A DNA stretch of 64,000 bases from Candidatus Iainarchaeum sp. Its GTDB lineage: Archaea > Micrarchaeota > Micrarchaeia > Anstonellales > Bilamarchaeaceae. The notes under the pieces were generated by a model that made no database searches, was not told the origin of the DNA, and saw only the letters and a list, made by a program, of their open reading frames with translations. This document shows, one piece after another, positions 16,553 through 26,226 of the stretch (the stretch's first letter is position 1; every line of letters begins with the position of its first letter). The stretch covers positions 1 through 64,000 of the forward strand of contig JAQTME010000003.1 in NCBI GenBank assembly GCA_028714535.1, in the 5' to 3' direction. The translations under genes and the position numbers were made by a program.

Positions 16553-19177
16553 ATGATTGAAGTCAAGAAGGTCATGGACAAGCTGAAGTTCTCGCTTTTC
16601 TCGCCGGACATGATACGCAAGATGTCCGCCGCGAAGATAACCGTGCCGGACACATATGACGACGACGGCTACCCCATCGACGGCGGCCTCGTCGACACCA
16701 AACTGGGCGTGGTCGACCCGGGCCTGCGCTGCAAGACCTGCGGCGGCAGGGTGAAGGAATGCCCGGGCCACTTCGGCCACATCGACCTTGTCAGGCCCAT
16801 CATGCACGTGGAGTTCGCCAAGCACATATATTACGTATTGAAATCGACGTGCCCCTCGTGCTACAAGCTGCTCAGCAGGAAGCCGGTGCCGGTGAAGGAA
16901 ATCGAGGCAATCGAGAAGATAGAGGAGAAGCCTGCGGTGCCGGCGCCCGGGAAAGAGATAATCGGCTCGGTGGTGCCTGTGCTCGAATCGACCGCCGCGG
17001 CGGCGGAAGTGGAGATCAAGGCCAAGAAGCCCAAGAAGGAGAAGAGCGTGCGCAAGTGCAACCACTGCGGCGTGGAGCTCCCGGAGATAAAGCTGCTCAA
17101 GCCTACTACCATATACAAGGACAAGGACATGATGCTGCCCACGGACATCCGCGACTGGCTCGCATCCATCAACGACAACGACCTGCGCGAGCTGGGTTTC
17201 GACCCTGTTTATTCCAGGCCGGAATGGATGGTCATCACCGCATTGCCGGTGCCGCCGGTCAACGTCAGGCCGTCGATAACGCTCGAGACGGGCGAGAGGA
17301 GCGAGGACGACCTCACCCACAAGCTCGTGGACATCATCAGGATAAACCAGAAGCTCGATGCGAACATCAACGCCGGCGCGCCCCAGCTCATCATAGAGGA
17401 CCTCTGGGAGCTGCTCCAGTACCATGTGACTACGTATTTCGACAACGAGACCGCGAACATACCCCCTGCGAGGCACAGGAGCGGCAGGCCGCTCAAGACG
17501 CTCGCACAGCGCCTCAAGGGCAAGGAGGGCAGGTTCAGGTACAACCTGTCGGGCAAGCGCGTCAACTTCTCGGCGAGAACGGTGATCTCCCCGGACCCGC
17601 GCATCAGCCTCGACCAGGTCGGCGTGCCTATCTCCATAGCGGAGGAGCTCACGGTCCCGGTGCACGTCACCGACTGGAACATAGAGTTCTGCAAGAAGCT
17701 CATACTCTCAGATTCGTATCCGCAGGCGGTCTACATCATAAGGCCGGATGCCAAGAGGATAAAGGTCGGCGATACGCCCGAGATGAAGAAGGAGCAGGTG
17801 GAGGCGCTGAAGGTCGGCTCCATACTGGAGCGCCAGATAATGGACGGCGACATCTCCCTGTTCAACAGGCAGCCTTCGCTCCACCGTGTTTCCATGATGG
17901 CGCACGAGGTCAAGGTCCTGCCCGGCAAGACGTTCAGGCTCAACCCGGTCACAGTCTCGCCATACAACGCTGACTTCGACGGGGACGAGATGAACCTGCA
18001 CATCATGCAGACCGAGGAGGCCCAGGCCGAGGCGCGCTACCTGATGAAGGTGGACAAGCAGCTCCTTTCGCCAAGGCACGGCCACGCGATAATCAAGCCG
18101 CAGGAGGACCACGTGTCCGGCCTGTACTTCATGACGCACGACGATGCCGTCTTCACCAAGGAGGAGGCGGCCAGCATGCTCTACCTCATAGGCATAACCG
18201 AGCTGCCCGCATCGGACGTCGCCGGCGGGAAGTATTCCGGCAAGCTCCTGTTCTCGCAGCTGCTGCCGCCCACGGCGAACCTGCGGACCATATCAAAGCT
18301 CGGCCAGGAGATCGTCATAAAGAACGGCAAGCTCCTCAAGGGCGCGGTGGAGAGCAAGGTCATGGAAGGCGAGCTGCTCGAGAACATGTTCGTCACCGAG
18401 GGCTCGGAGTTCACCAAGAACTTCATAGACCGCGCGACGCGCATCGCGCTCGAGGCGCTCTCCATGCACGGCCTCAGCGTGTCGCTCAAGGACTACACCA
18501 TATCCGAGAACGGCATGGGCAAGGCCAGGGAAATCACGAACAAGATGAGCCGCGAGGTCGACAACCTGGTCATGCAGTACCGCAGCCGCTCGCTCGAGCG
18601 CGCGCCCGGCATGAGCCTTAAGGAGACCCTGGAGGGCCTCATCGTCGAGATAACAACCAAGACGCGCGAGGACGTCGGCAAGGTCGTCGAGCACGACCTG
18701 GGCATCGAGAACCCGTCGATAATCATGGCCAAGATAGGCGCCAGGGGAAGCCTGCTCAACGCGATCCAGATGTCTGCGCTCGTCGCGCAGCAGACCGTCC
18801 GCAGCAAGAGGCTGGCCAGGGGCTACAAGGGCCGCATACTCCCGTACTTCAAGGCCGGCGCGCTCACCGCGCTGGAACGCGGCTTCGTATATTCGTCGTT
18901 CCACAAGGGCCTCGCGCCCTATGAGTTCCTGTACCACGCCATGGGCGGCAGGGAAGCGCTGGTCAACACGGCAATCCGCACCGCGCGTTCCGGTTACATG
19001 CAGCGCAGGCTGATAAACGCCCTGCAGGACCTGGTGGTGTTCGACGACATGACCGTGAGGAACGCGGACATGAGCATCATCCAGTTCGTCTATGGCGGCG
19101 ATGCCAAGGACCCGATGTTCGCGTCCAAGGCCGCGCTGCTGGATGTGACCAAGCAGGACGATATCGATACAGCGTGA
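16553..19177 (+). CDS. rpoA1: RNA polymerase subunit A' (catalytic)
   Basis: 874 residues homologous to the N-terminal two thirds of RPB1. It has the clamp zinc site [18 protein letters not shown], a second zinc region CPSC...CNHC, and the active-site loop [12 protein letters not shown] (residues 472-483), which holds the three Asp that bind Mg. Between the Cys pairs of the second zinc region lies an unusual Pro/Ala/Lys-rich insert of about 45 residues. The start is ATG 16553, 5 nt after GGTTGA; ATG 16547 overlaps the rpoB' stop. Confidence 0.97.
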   Translation: MIEVKKVMDKLKFSLFSPDMIRKMSAAKITVPDTYDDDGYPIDGGLVDTKLGVVDPGLRCKTCGGRVKECPGHFGHIDLVRPIMHVEFAKHIYYVLKSTCPSCYKLLSRKPVPVKEIEAIEKIEEKPAVPAPGKEIIGSVVPVLESTAAAAEVEIKAKKPKKEKSVRKCNHCGVELPEIKLLKPTTIYKDKDMMLPTDIRDWLASINDNDLRELGFDPVYSRPEWMVITALPVPPVNVRPSITLETGERSEDDLTHKLVDIIRINQKLDANINAGAPQLIIEDLWELLQYHVTTYFDNETANIPPARHRSGRPLKTLAQRLKGKEGRFRYNLSGKRVNFSARTVISPDPRISLDQVGVPISIAEELTVPVHVTDWNIEFCKKLILSDSYPQAVYIIRPDAKRIKVGDTPEMKKEQVEALKVGSILERQIMDGDISLFNRQPSLHRVSMMAHEVKVLPGKTFRLNPVTVSPYNADFDGDEMNLHIMQTEEAQAEARYLMKVDKQLLSPRHGHAIIKPQEDHVSGLYFMTHDDAVFTKEEAASMLYLIGITELPASDVAGGKYSGKLLFSQLLPPTANLRTISKLGQEIVIKNGKLLKGAVESKVMEGELLENMFVTEGSEFTKNFIDRATRIALEALSMHGLSVSLKDYTISENGMGKAREITNKMSREVDNLVMQYRSRSLERAPGMSLKETLEGLIVEITTKTREDVGKVVEHDLGIENPSIIMAKIGARGSLLNAIQMSALVAQQTVRSKRLARGYKGRILPYFKAGALTALERGFVYSSFHKGLAPYEFLYHAMGGREALVNTAIRTARSGYMQRRLINALQDLVVFDDMTVRNADMSIIQFVYGGDAKDPMFASKAALLDVTKQDDIDTA

Positions 19178-19184
19178 GGGGATT

Positions 19185-20243
19185 ATGATGACAACCGTGA
19201 AAAAGCAGAACGTTATGATTCCGCCGTATGAGGCAGTCGGCGTCATATGCGCCCAGAGCATCGGCGAGCCCGGCACCCAGATGACCATGCGCACCTTCCA
19301 CTACGCAGGTGTCGCGGAGCACGTGCCCACCGGCCTGCCCAGGCTCATCGAGATCGTCGATGCCAAGAAGGAGCCGAAAAAGGCCATCATCGACGTCCAC
19401 CTGAAGAGCGCCTATGCGAAAAGCCCGACCGAGGCCGAGAAAGTGGCCAAGGAGCTGGCAAGCATCTTCGTCAGGGACGTTGCGCGCGTGGAGGACGACC
19501 TCGAGACCCTCACCATAGAAGCCACGTTCAGCGAGAAGGACGGCAAGGGCCAGAGCGTCACGTTCAACATGCTCAAGAAGGCGCTCGAGCCGTTCTGCAG
19601 CGAGATGAAAGTCAGCGAGAACAAGATAACGCTCTATCCGGCCAAGGAGAAGCCCAAGGAGACCAAGGCCGGGGAGAAGAAGGAGAAGAAGATAACCGCG
19701 AAATACGTGCGCAGGCTGACGCAGAAGATAAGGGAGGCCATAGTGAAGGGCGTGCGCGGCATATCGCGCGCCGTGGTCGTCAAGGACGAGGACGGGTACT
19801 TCGTCCGCGCGGGAGGCTTCAACATCGTGGGCGCCTGCCTGAACCCGGCGGTCGACGTGAAGCGCATATACACTAACAACATAAAGGAGATAGAGCGCGT
19901 GTACGGCATAGAGGCCGCCCGCAAGGCAATAATCAAGGAGACGAGGGACGTCCTGGAGATGCAGAAGCTCGCCGTGGACATCCGCCACATAATGCTCATC
20001 GCCGACGCGATGACCTACTCGGGCACCGTGAAGTCCATAGGGAGGCACGGTCTGTCGGGGGAGAAGGTCGGCGTGCTCGGGCGCGCCGCGTTCGAGGAGA
20101 CCATCAAGCACCTCATAAACGCGAGCGCGTTCGCCGAGGAGGAGAAGCTCATCGGCGTGACCGAGAACATCATAGTCGGGCAGACCGTGCCTGTGGGCAC
20201 GGGCAAGATCAGGCTTGTCATGAAGCACAGGAAGAAAGGGTGA
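19185..20243 (+). CDS. rpoA2: RNA polymerase subunit A''
   Basis: 352 residues homologous to the C-terminal third of RPB1: [27 protein letters not shown] (trigger-loop side) near the start, and later [32 protein letters not shown]. The A'/A'' split is the normal archaeal one. Two consecutive ATG codons (19185 and 19188) follow GTGAGGGG; the genome's usual spacing slightly favours the second. It overlaps nothing and is followed by L30e with a stop/RBS overlap. Confidence 0.97.
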   Translation: MMTTVKKQNVMIPPYEAVGVICAQSIGEPGTQMTMRTFHYAGVAEHVPTGLPRLIEIVDAKKEPKKAIIDVHLKSAYAKSPTEAEKVAKELASIFVRDVARVEDDLETLTIEATFSEKDGKGQSVTFNMLKKALEPFCSEMKVSENKITLYPAKEKPKETKAGEKKEKKITAKYVRRLTQKIREAIVKGVRGISRAVVVKDEDGYFVRAGGFNIVGACLNPAVDVKRIYTNNIKEIERVYGIEAARKAIIKETRDVLEMQKLAVDIRHIMLIADAMTYSGTVKSIGRHGLSGEKVGVLGRAAFEETIKHLINASAFAEEEKLIGVTENIIVGQTVPVGTGKIRLVMKHRKKG

Positions 20244-20248
20244 AACGA

Positions 20249-20701
20249 ATGGCAGATGAACCGCAGGAAGAATCCACTCCAGACGAGGAATCGGTAGAAA
20301 GCGCAGTGCAGGAAGATGCAGAAGAGGCGGTGGAGGGCGAAGCGAAGCCCAAGAAGGTACGCTCCAAGAAGACGAGGGTCGTCCGCAGGAGGAAGAGCAA
20401 GAAGGAGAAGGAAAGGCCGCTCACCGGGGCCATCAGGCTCGCGGTAGAGAGCGGCAAGGTCGACTTCGGCTCCAGGACCGCCAGCGAAAAGGCGAAACTG
20501 TTCGTCGTTGCCGGCAATGCGCAGCCCGACGTGAAGGCGAAGGTCGCCGCCATGTCCAAGGCGGCGGGCATGCCGGTCATCGAGTTCGAAGGCAGCTCCA
20601 TGGAGCTCGGCTCCATCTGCGGCAAGCCGTTCCCGGTTTCCGTGCTCTCCATATACGATGAAGGCTCATCCAACATACTCGAGCTCGCGAAGGGGAAATA
20701 G
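20249..20701 (+). CDS. rpl30e: 50S ribosomal protein L30e with acidic/basic N-terminal extension
   Basis: 150 residues. The last 95 (AIRLAVESGKVDFGSRTASEKAKLF..., then PVIEFEGSSMELGSICGKPF) are a complete L30e of the L7Ae/L30e/Gadd45 fold. The first 50 or so are an extension made of an acidic block and then a Lys/Arg-rich block (KKVRSKKTRVVRRRKSKKEKE), absent from typical L30e. ATG 20249 lies 5 nt after GGTGA (20239-20243), which overlaps the rpoA'' stop. Its place between rpoA'' and nusA is the usual archaeal order. Confidence 0.88.
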   Translation: MADEPQEESTPDEESVESAVQEDAEEAVEGEAKPKKVRSKKTRVVRRRKSKKEKERPLTGAIRLAVESGKVDFGSRTASEKAKLFVVAGNAQPDVKAKVAAMSKAAGMPVIEFEGSSMELGSICGKPFPVSVLSIYDEGSSNILELAKGK

Positions 20702-20712
20702 AAGGTATTCCG

Positions 20713-21174
20713 ATGGAGATAGAACTTAGCGGCGACGACCTCGATATTTTTTCCAATTTCGAGAAGATAACCCACATCATGCCGTCCGACTACGTCTCCG
20801 GCGCCACGTCCATGGTGTTCCTGGTCCCGCACGAGTCGCTCGGCCGTGCCATAGGCAAGGGCGGGGCGAACATAGAGAAGCTCAAGCACCTGTTCCGCAA
20901 GCGCGTGATAATCGTCGGCGACAGCGACGACGCCGAAGGCTTCGTTCGCAGCTTCTTCAGCAACATAACCATCTACGACATCGAGATACGCGACGTCATG
21001 GGCGAGAAGGCCATGATGCTCACCATAGACGAGAAGGACCGCGGCATAGCGATAGGCCGCGACGGCGAGCGCATCAAGGCCGCGAAAGCGTTCCTTAAGA
21101 AGAAGTTCAACGCCACGGTGCACCTGCGCACGAGGCGCAGCCCGCTTATACCGCCAATGGCGTCGCCACCCTAG
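20713..21174 (+). CDS. nusA: transcription factor NusA (archaeal, two KH domains)
   Basis: 153 residues with two KH RNA-binding motifs, GRAIGKGGANIEKLK (near residue 50) and GIAIGRDGERIKAAK (near residue 115). This is the normal short archaeal NusA without the bacterial N-terminal and S1 domains. It presumably binds nascent RNA near RNA polymerase; the archaeal function is poorly defined. It is the last gene of the polymerase operon here. The rps12-rps7-tuf genes that often follow are not next to it; tuf lies at 55140-56411. Confidence 0.93.
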   Translation: MEIELSGDDLDIFSNFEKITHIMPSDYVSGATSMVFLVPHESLGRAIGKGGANIEKLKHLFRKRVIIVGDSDDAEGFVRSFFSNITIYDIEIRDVMGEKAMMLTIDEKDRGIAIGRDGERIKAAKAFLKKKFNATVHLRTRRSPLIPPMASPP

Positions 21175-21266
21175 TTTTTATTGACGAGCTGGCATAGCAT
21201 TCCTGCTGCATACGATAATGGCCCCCTGAACACCAGTGATGACGGAGCGGCTGAACACGTATGCAG

Positions 21267-21992
21267 CTATTTCACTCCGAAAACGGAAAGCGATATCTCG
21301 CTTATGGTTATGCGGTTCTTCTTCAGGACCTGGTAGGTGTCGGTCCCCTTCTCTATCCTCCTCGCGCCGCCGCTTATCCAGTAGTACGCGCGGCCGTCCG
21401 GGTCGATGCGCTTCGTCACCTTAGCGGCATACCTCTCCTTCTGGAAGCTGTTGGTGACCACTATTTTCGCCTTCGCAGGGTTCTCGGGCATGTTGATGTT
21501 GAAGAACTTGTTGCCCTCCAGGTCCGGCCTGAGGCTTTTTATGAGCGCTGCCGCCCTGTTCGCCACCGCATTGGCGTATTTCCATTTTTTCCTCTCGTGC
21601 CATTCCCTGCGCCTCATGCGGATGGAGAACGCTATCGCTGGCACGTCCTCGAGGACCGCCTGCCAGCACGCGCCGAGCGTGCCCGAGCCGAGCACAGACG
21701 CCATGCCTGTGTTGTCGCCCATGTTTATGCCGGACAGCACCAGGTCCGGCTTCGGGAATTCTCGTGAATGCAGTGCGAACAGCACGCAGTCCGAGGGGGT
21801 GCCGTTTATGGAATAGACCCCCCGGTCGAGCTGCTGCAGCCTTATGGGCTTGTGGAGCGTGAGCGCGCCGGATACCGCGCTGCGCTGCCTGTTAGGCACC
21901 ACCGCGTATGAGTTGCCGAACCGCTTCGCGACGCGGAGCAGGATGCGCAGGCCCTCGTTGTCGCCGTCGTCGTTGGTCACCAATATATTCAA
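21267..21992 (-). CDS. surE: 5'/3'-nucleotidase SurE (TTG start)
   Basis: 241 residues starting with the metal-binding NILVTNDDGDNEG. RSAVSGALTL and DLVLSGINMGDNTG follow, both conserved in SurE, a divalent-metal nucleotide and polyphosphate phosphatase. The start is TTG 21992, which overlaps the aspS stop as TTGA, so it is translationally coupled and depends on aspS translation. No ATG fits the conserved N-terminus. Confidence 0.92.
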   Translation of the reverse strand: MNILVTNDDGDNEGLRILLRVAKRFGNSYAVVPNRQRSAVSGALTLHKPIRLQQLDRGVYSINGTPSDCVLFALHSREFPKPDLVLSGINMGDNTGMASVLGSGTLGACWQAVLEDVPAIAFSIRMRRREWHERKKWKYANAVANRAAALIKSLRPDLEGNKFFNINMPENPAKAKIVVTNSFQKERYAAKVTKRIDPDGRAYYWISGGARRIEKGTDTYQVLKKNRITISEISLSVFGVK

Positions 21993-23287
21993 GGCATCAG
22001 CCTCGTCCTGTCGCGCGGGAACATCATGCACTCGCGGATGTTCTCCTGCTTGCACAGCTTCATAACGAACCGCTCCAGTCCTATGCTCCAGCCCGCGTGC
22101 GGCGGCGCGCCCATCCTGAACGCGCTGATGTAGAATTCGAAATTATGCGGGTCCAGCCCGCGCTTGCGCAGCTGGTCCTCGAGCATGGCAGGCAGGTGAA
22201 TGCGCTTCGCGCCGCTGGATATCTCCAGCCCGCGGTACATCAGGTCGAACGCATGGCAGAGCTTCGGGTTATTCGCATTCGGCATCGAATAGAACGCGCG
22301 CACCTCTGTCGGCCAGTCGTAAATGAAATACAGCTCGTCGCCGAGCAGCTCGTGCAGCTTCTTCTCCGCTTCCCTGGTGAAGTCCCAGCCGTGCTTCATC
22401 TCCATGCCGCTGGCATTGAGCTTGTCAACGAGCTCGCCATAGGCGTAGCGCGGAATCTTCTGCGGCACGACTATCTCCCCCCAGAGCGGCTCTATCTCGC
22501 CGCCGAGCTCCTTCTTCACTGTCGCGAGCATGTGCAACGCCGTCGTTTCCAGCACGTCCATGGCGTCGTTGTGGTCAGCGAATCCCATCTCGATGTCCAT
22601 CTGCGTGATCTCGTTCAAATGTGACGTCGTATTATGCTTCTCTGCGCGGAACACAGGCACGGTCATCATCACGCGGTCGAACCCGCCTATGACCGCCATC
22701 TGCTTGTAGAGCTGGGGCGACTGCACCAGGTACGCCTTGTTCTCGAAGTACTGCAATTGGAACACGTCGGCGCCGCCTTCTGTGGCCGCTCCGGTTATCG
22801 CAGATGTCTGTATCTCCGTGAAGCCGAGCTGGGTGAGCTTCTCACGGAACGCGCGCACCGCGGCGGACTTCGTCCTGAATATGAGCGAAGGCTCCTTCCT
22901 GCGGAGGTCTATGTACCTGTGGTCGAGGCGTATGTCAATTTCCGAAGGCACCACGCCCGTCGGGTCGACCGGCAGCTTCCGTTCGACCTGGTTGAGCAGC
23001 TCGAACGAGTCGGGCACCAGCTCCACGCCGTCAGGAGCTATCTTGTTCTCCTTTATGGTGCCCCCGAACGAGGCCACGTCCTCCTTGTTCAGCTTCACGG
23101 CTGCAAGGAGCGCGTCGCTGACGACGCCCTTCTTCATGGTCACCTGGATTATCCCTGTGATGTCGCGGAGCAGCACGAACTTGAGCTTCCCAAGGTCGCG
23201 GAAGTCGTGCACCCACCCGCCCACCGTCACCTTCTGGCCCACGGCCTTCTTGGCGTCCTTCACATAATGCGTCCTGTTTTTCGTCAT
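21989..23287 (-). CDS. aspS: aspartyl-tRNA synthetase (archaeal type)
   Basis: 432 residues: an N-terminal OB anticodon-binding domain (VGGWVHDFRDLGKLKFVLLRD) and a class II catalytic core with FRAEKHNTTSHLNEITQMDIEMGF (motif 2) and GAPPHAGWSIGLERFVMKL (motif 3). Many archaeal AspRS also mischarge tRNA-Asn. Because AsnRS is present at 52232-53527, this one may be discriminating, but that cannot be read here. ATG 23287 is chosen over GTG 23293. surE is coupled downstream. Confidence 0.94.
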   Translation of the reverse strand: MTKNRTHYVKDAKKAVGQKVTVGGWVHDFRDLGKLKFVLLRDITGIIQVTMKKGVVSDALLAAVKLNKEDVASFGGTIKENKIAPDGVELVPDSFELLNQVERKLPVDPTGVVPSEIDIRLDHRYIDLRRKEPSLIFRTKSAAVRAFREKLTQLGFTEIQTSAITGAATEGGADVFQLQYFENKAYLVQSPQLYKQMAVIGGFDRVMMTVPVFRAEKHNTTSHLNEITQMDIEMGFADHNDAMDVLETTALHMLATVKKELGGEIEPLWGEIVVPQKIPRYAYGELVDKLNASGMEMKHGWDFTREAEKKLHELLGDELYFIYDWPTEVRAFYSMPNANNPKLCHAFDLMYRGLEISSGAKRIHLPAMLEDQLRKRGLDPHNFEFYISAFRMGAPPHAGWSIGLERFVMKLCKQENIRECMMFPRDRTRLMP

Positions 23288-23370
23288 GGCCACAACCTTG
23301 AATTAGCTGATGATGCTAATAGATGCCCCTCAGTCTTTAAATAATTGGGGGTCGGCGCCCCAAAACAACA

Positions 23371-23380
23371 GGTTATAAAA
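23371..23380 (+). promoter_or_regulatory. TATA promoter of the six-gene membrane array
   Basis: GGTTATAAAA lies about 26 nt before ATG 23402, which predicts a leaderless first gene. The following five genes overlap or are separated by at most 10 nt and have no promoters of their own that I can see, so this element probably drives all of 23402-30993. Confidence 0.6.
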
Positions 23381-23401
23381 AGTAAGGCGGGATATGAAAA
23401 C

Positions 23402-24682
23402 ATGGAGATGCTGCTGCCATTACTGCTATACATAACGCTTCCTCCCTCCGCCGGCATCATGATCGCAGTTTCCCTCGGCTTCGGCATCTGCATGACGGCC
23501 GGCATGTTCGCAGTGGCATACGCCCTGCAGAACCCCCAGCTCCAGGCAGTGGCGAAGGAGGAGCTCGCCGCATTCCTGTTCACCCTGTTCCTGCTCATGT
23601 TCTGGCTTGGATGCGACGCCACGTTCAACGGCATCGCCTCCGGCCTCGTGACCGCGTCGCTCCCGCCTGCGCTGCAGGCAATGGCACAGTCAGGCACTGC
23701 GAGCGGCCTGACCACCAGCCACCTGGACCTCGCGCTCTCGTGCCTGGACGTCATCTTCCAGAAGCTCAGGGCCCAGTACATCGACCTGTACCTTTTCGAG
23801 GCCATCATAGGCTTCCTCTCGACCATGAACTTCCCCATAGGCACGCCGTTGCCAGCCATCAACATGATCTCGTTCTCCATCGCGCCTTTCACCGGCCTTG
23901 TCCTGCTCAGCAACGCCCACACGCAGATCGTCAAGGCGGTGAGCTACCTGATAACGGTCGTGTGGGCAAAGCAGTTCATCGTCATATTCGCCCGTGACGT
24001 GGTCCCGCTCATGCTCCTGCCCCTGGGCCTGGTGATGCGCGCCTTCCCGTTCTTCAGGACAACCGGCTCGAGCATAATCGCGCTGTCATTCGCGCTTTAC
24101 TTCGTGCTGCCCTTCTCGGTGATCCTTTCAAGCTACCTCATATTCGACGTCTTCCAGCCCGCGGACTTCGTATATACGCCTTCGGAGTCGAGCTTCTTCA
24201 AAAGCGACAAGAGCGCGAGCGAGTGGGAGTCCCTGCTCCTGGGGGGCCGCAACGAGGGGGACAAGATACTCGAGCAGTTCGACGCTAAATCCGCCCTGGA
24301 GAAGGGCTCCACACAGGACGTATGCGCCGGCAACGATATCAGGCGCTTCGGCTGCAGCACGGTCAACCTGGTCAAGAACGGCGTGAGCCTTGTGGGCCAG
24401 GTGGTGAGCACGGTGTTCAGCATGTGGAAATTCATGATGGGCATGAGCGGCGACTTCTTCAGCTCCCTCATCAGCCTCAACAGCAACCCCCTCCTGCCCA
24501 CGAGCACCTCGGCAGGCCTTTACTATTTCATCATCCGCGAGGTCACGTCCATAACCCCGTTCATCATCCTGGTCACCGTGGCCACGGTGTTTGAAGTGAT
24601 ATTCACGGTCACCCTGTTCAGGGACATATCCCTGCTCATCGGCGGCGAAGCCGAGCTGATAGGTCTGACAAAGGTCATCTGA
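23402..24682 (+). CDS. array membrane protein 1 (paralogous family, unknown function)
   Basis: 426 residues, polytopic. An N-terminal TM hairpin is joined by a polar loop QNPQLQAVAKEE (residues 43-54). The central family signature is LGLVMRAFPFFRTTG (Arg213), followed by a helix ending YFVLPF. A soluble loop of about 110 residues (roughly 250-370, with DVCAGNDIRRFGC) separates this from two last TM segments. The C-terminus is IGGEAELIGLTKVI. All three signature elements recur in the next five genes. There is no signal peptide. I know of no named family; a channel or assembly platform is only inferred from topology. It is the first gene of the array and leaderless. Confidence 0.8.
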   Translation: MEMLLPLLLYITLPPSAGIMIAVSLGFGICMTAGMFAVAYALQNPQLQAVAKEELAAFLFTLFLLMFWLGCDATFNGIASGLVTASLPPALQAMAQSGTASGLTTSHLDLALSCLDVIFQKLRAQYIDLYLFEAIIGFLSTMNFPIGTPLPAINMISFSIAPFTGLVLLSNAHTQIVKAVSYLITVVWAKQFIVIFARDVVPLMLLPLGLVMRAFPFFRTTGSSIIALSFALYFVLPFSVILSSYLIFDVFQPADFVYTPSESSFFKSDKSASEWESLLLGGRNEGDKILEQFDAKSALEKGSTQDVCAGNDIRRFGCSTVNLVKNGVSLVGQVVSTVFSMWKFMMGMSGDFFSSLISLNSNPLLPTSTSAGLYYFIIREVTSITPFIILVTVATVFEVIFTVTLFRDISLLIGGEAELIGLTKVI

Positions 24683-24683
24683 C

Positions 24684-26225
24684 ATGAACGCACGCTGCGC
24701 CCTCCTGATGCTGCTCCTGGCCTGCCTGGCATGCGCAGACCAGCCGTTCTCCACCGAGGCCGCCCCTCCTGCGGCTGAAGACGTGGTCCTGGCACAGGTC
24801 GGCATACTGATGTCCATCATCGTGCCGCTCATGATGTTCATGCTCGTGCTTGCCGCGGCGGCCTATGTCGGCGGCCAGATTTTCGGCGCCGAGACGCGTG
24901 CGCGCGCCACTGTCTGGGCGCAGGGCATGCTGGCGGCGGTCGGCCTGTGCGCGGTCATACTCGCGGTGATCTATTTCGTCCTGCCCGGGCTGATGCAGGG
25001 ACGTGTGGCGACCAACACCCAGATCGAGGAACTCCTCTCCACGCTCATCAGCCTCGCGCAGATGTCGCTTGCAGGCCTGATAGCCGTGTTCCTGGTGCTG
25101 GCAGCGGCAGTGTACGCCATCGGCCAGGTGCTGGGCGCGGATACCCGTGCACGCGCGACGGGCTGGGCGACCGCGCTTCTCAGCGGCGCAATCGTGGCCG
25201 CGGTCATATACGTCATCGTGTTCCAGGTGCTCGGCCAGCTCAACCAGACTTTCTTCGCCGGCACCGGCGTGCTCATCTACCAGCAGGTCATCATCTACAT
25301 CGCCTTCTTCGTCGCCTGCTTCATCCTCATAACCTACCTGCTCTCCAAGGTCTTCAAGGTGCCCGAGTGGGAGGCATACCTCAACATCGAGATGTCCAAC
25401 CTCATGGCGTCCTTCCTCATAGTGGTCTTCATCCTGGGGCTTTTCGCAGTAGGCAAGGTCGTGTCGTCAGCATACACCGGCGAGCCAAGCCCGCCGCAGG
25501 CGGCCATAGCCTACATGCGCGATGTGGTCCAGTACAGCGTCTTCCAGGGGATGTACGACGTATACACGATACAGGCATGCACGTCTGTCCTCAGCACCTT
25601 CAGCAGGAGGATCGGGGAGTACGTGCTCACCCAGACCTACAAGGTTTTCCCGGGCCTGGACACCTTCGTATCCATAACCAACGTGCTGTCAATGGGCCTC
25701 ATCACCGTCTACGGCAGCCTCTCGGCCCAGATAACCCTCCTCTATCTCGTTGAAGGGACCATGGAGAAGCTCATACTGCCCGCAGGCCTGATACTGAGGT
25801 TCTTCCCGCCGACCAGGGACGCCGGCGCGTTCCTCATAGCGCTAGCCATAGGGTTCTACATCATCTTCCCGACCACCTACCTGATAAACAAGCAGATATT
25901 CGAGGAGATAGGAGGCACGCCATACCCGCCGCAGCTCGCTGATGTCACATACATGTGCGGCGGCAGCTACGTGGTCTGGGGCATCATGCTCAGCCCGACC
26001 AACCTCCTGTTCAGCAACATCCCAGGCGGCGCGGCCATGGGCCAGTTCCTCGCCCAGGTGATGTCCGAGAGCACCATCCAGGCCACTTACATGTCGTATT
26101 TCATGCCGGTGATGCGGAACATCGCCGCGCTGTCGCTGCTGGCGCTTTTCATGCCGGCGCTTTCAATGGTTGTGACCATGGCGTTCATAAACGCGATGAC
26201 GAAATTCATAGTATCGAAGGTGTGA
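24684..26225 (+). CDS. array membrane protein 2, with duplicated N-terminal hairpins
   Basis: 513 residues, the longest of the array. It has a signal peptide (MNARCALLMLLLACLACA). Then come two tandem copies of a TM hairpin with a polar turn: GAETRARATVWAQ (68-80) and GADTRARATGWAT (151-163). A third hairpin has the family-type loop FKVPEWEAYLNIE (224-236). The central signature LILRFFPPTRDAG (Arg372) and the following YIIFP helix are intact. The C-terminus, TKFIVSKV, is the most divergent of the six. The duplicated hairpins resemble the two-helix layout of small VirB2/TrbC-type subunits, but this is a shape comparison only. It starts 1 nt after the previous stop. Confidence 0.78.
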   Translation: MNARCALLMLLLACLACADQPFSTEAAPPAAEDVVLAQVGILMSIIVPLMMFMLVLAAAAYVGGQIFGAETRARATVWAQGMLAAVGLCAVILAVIYFVLPGLMQGRVATNTQIEELLSTLISLAQMSLAGLIAVFLVLAAAVYAIGQVLGADTRARATGWATALLSGAIVAAVIYVIVFQVLGQLNQTFFAGTGVLIYQQVIIYIAFFVACFILITYLLSKVFKVPEWEAYLNIEMSNLMASFLIVVFILGLFAVGKVVSSAYTGEPSPPQAAIAYMRDVVQYSVFQGMYDVYTIQACTSVLSTFSRRIGEYVLTQTYKVFPGLDTFVSITNVLSMGLITVYGSLSAQITLLYLVEGTMEKLILPAGLILRFFPPTRDAGAFLIALAIGFYIIFPTTYLINKQIFEEIGGTPYPPQLADVTYMCGGSYVVWGIMLSPTNLLFSNIPGGAAMGQFLAQVMSESTIQATYMSYFMPVMRNIAALSLLALFMPALSMVVTMAFINAMTKFIVSKV

Positions 26226-26226
26226 T

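Noticed and set aside
16469..19294. Several long minus-strand frames opposite rpoA'
   Set aside because: Same antisense artefact of GC-rich third positions; no promoter or ribosome-binding site.
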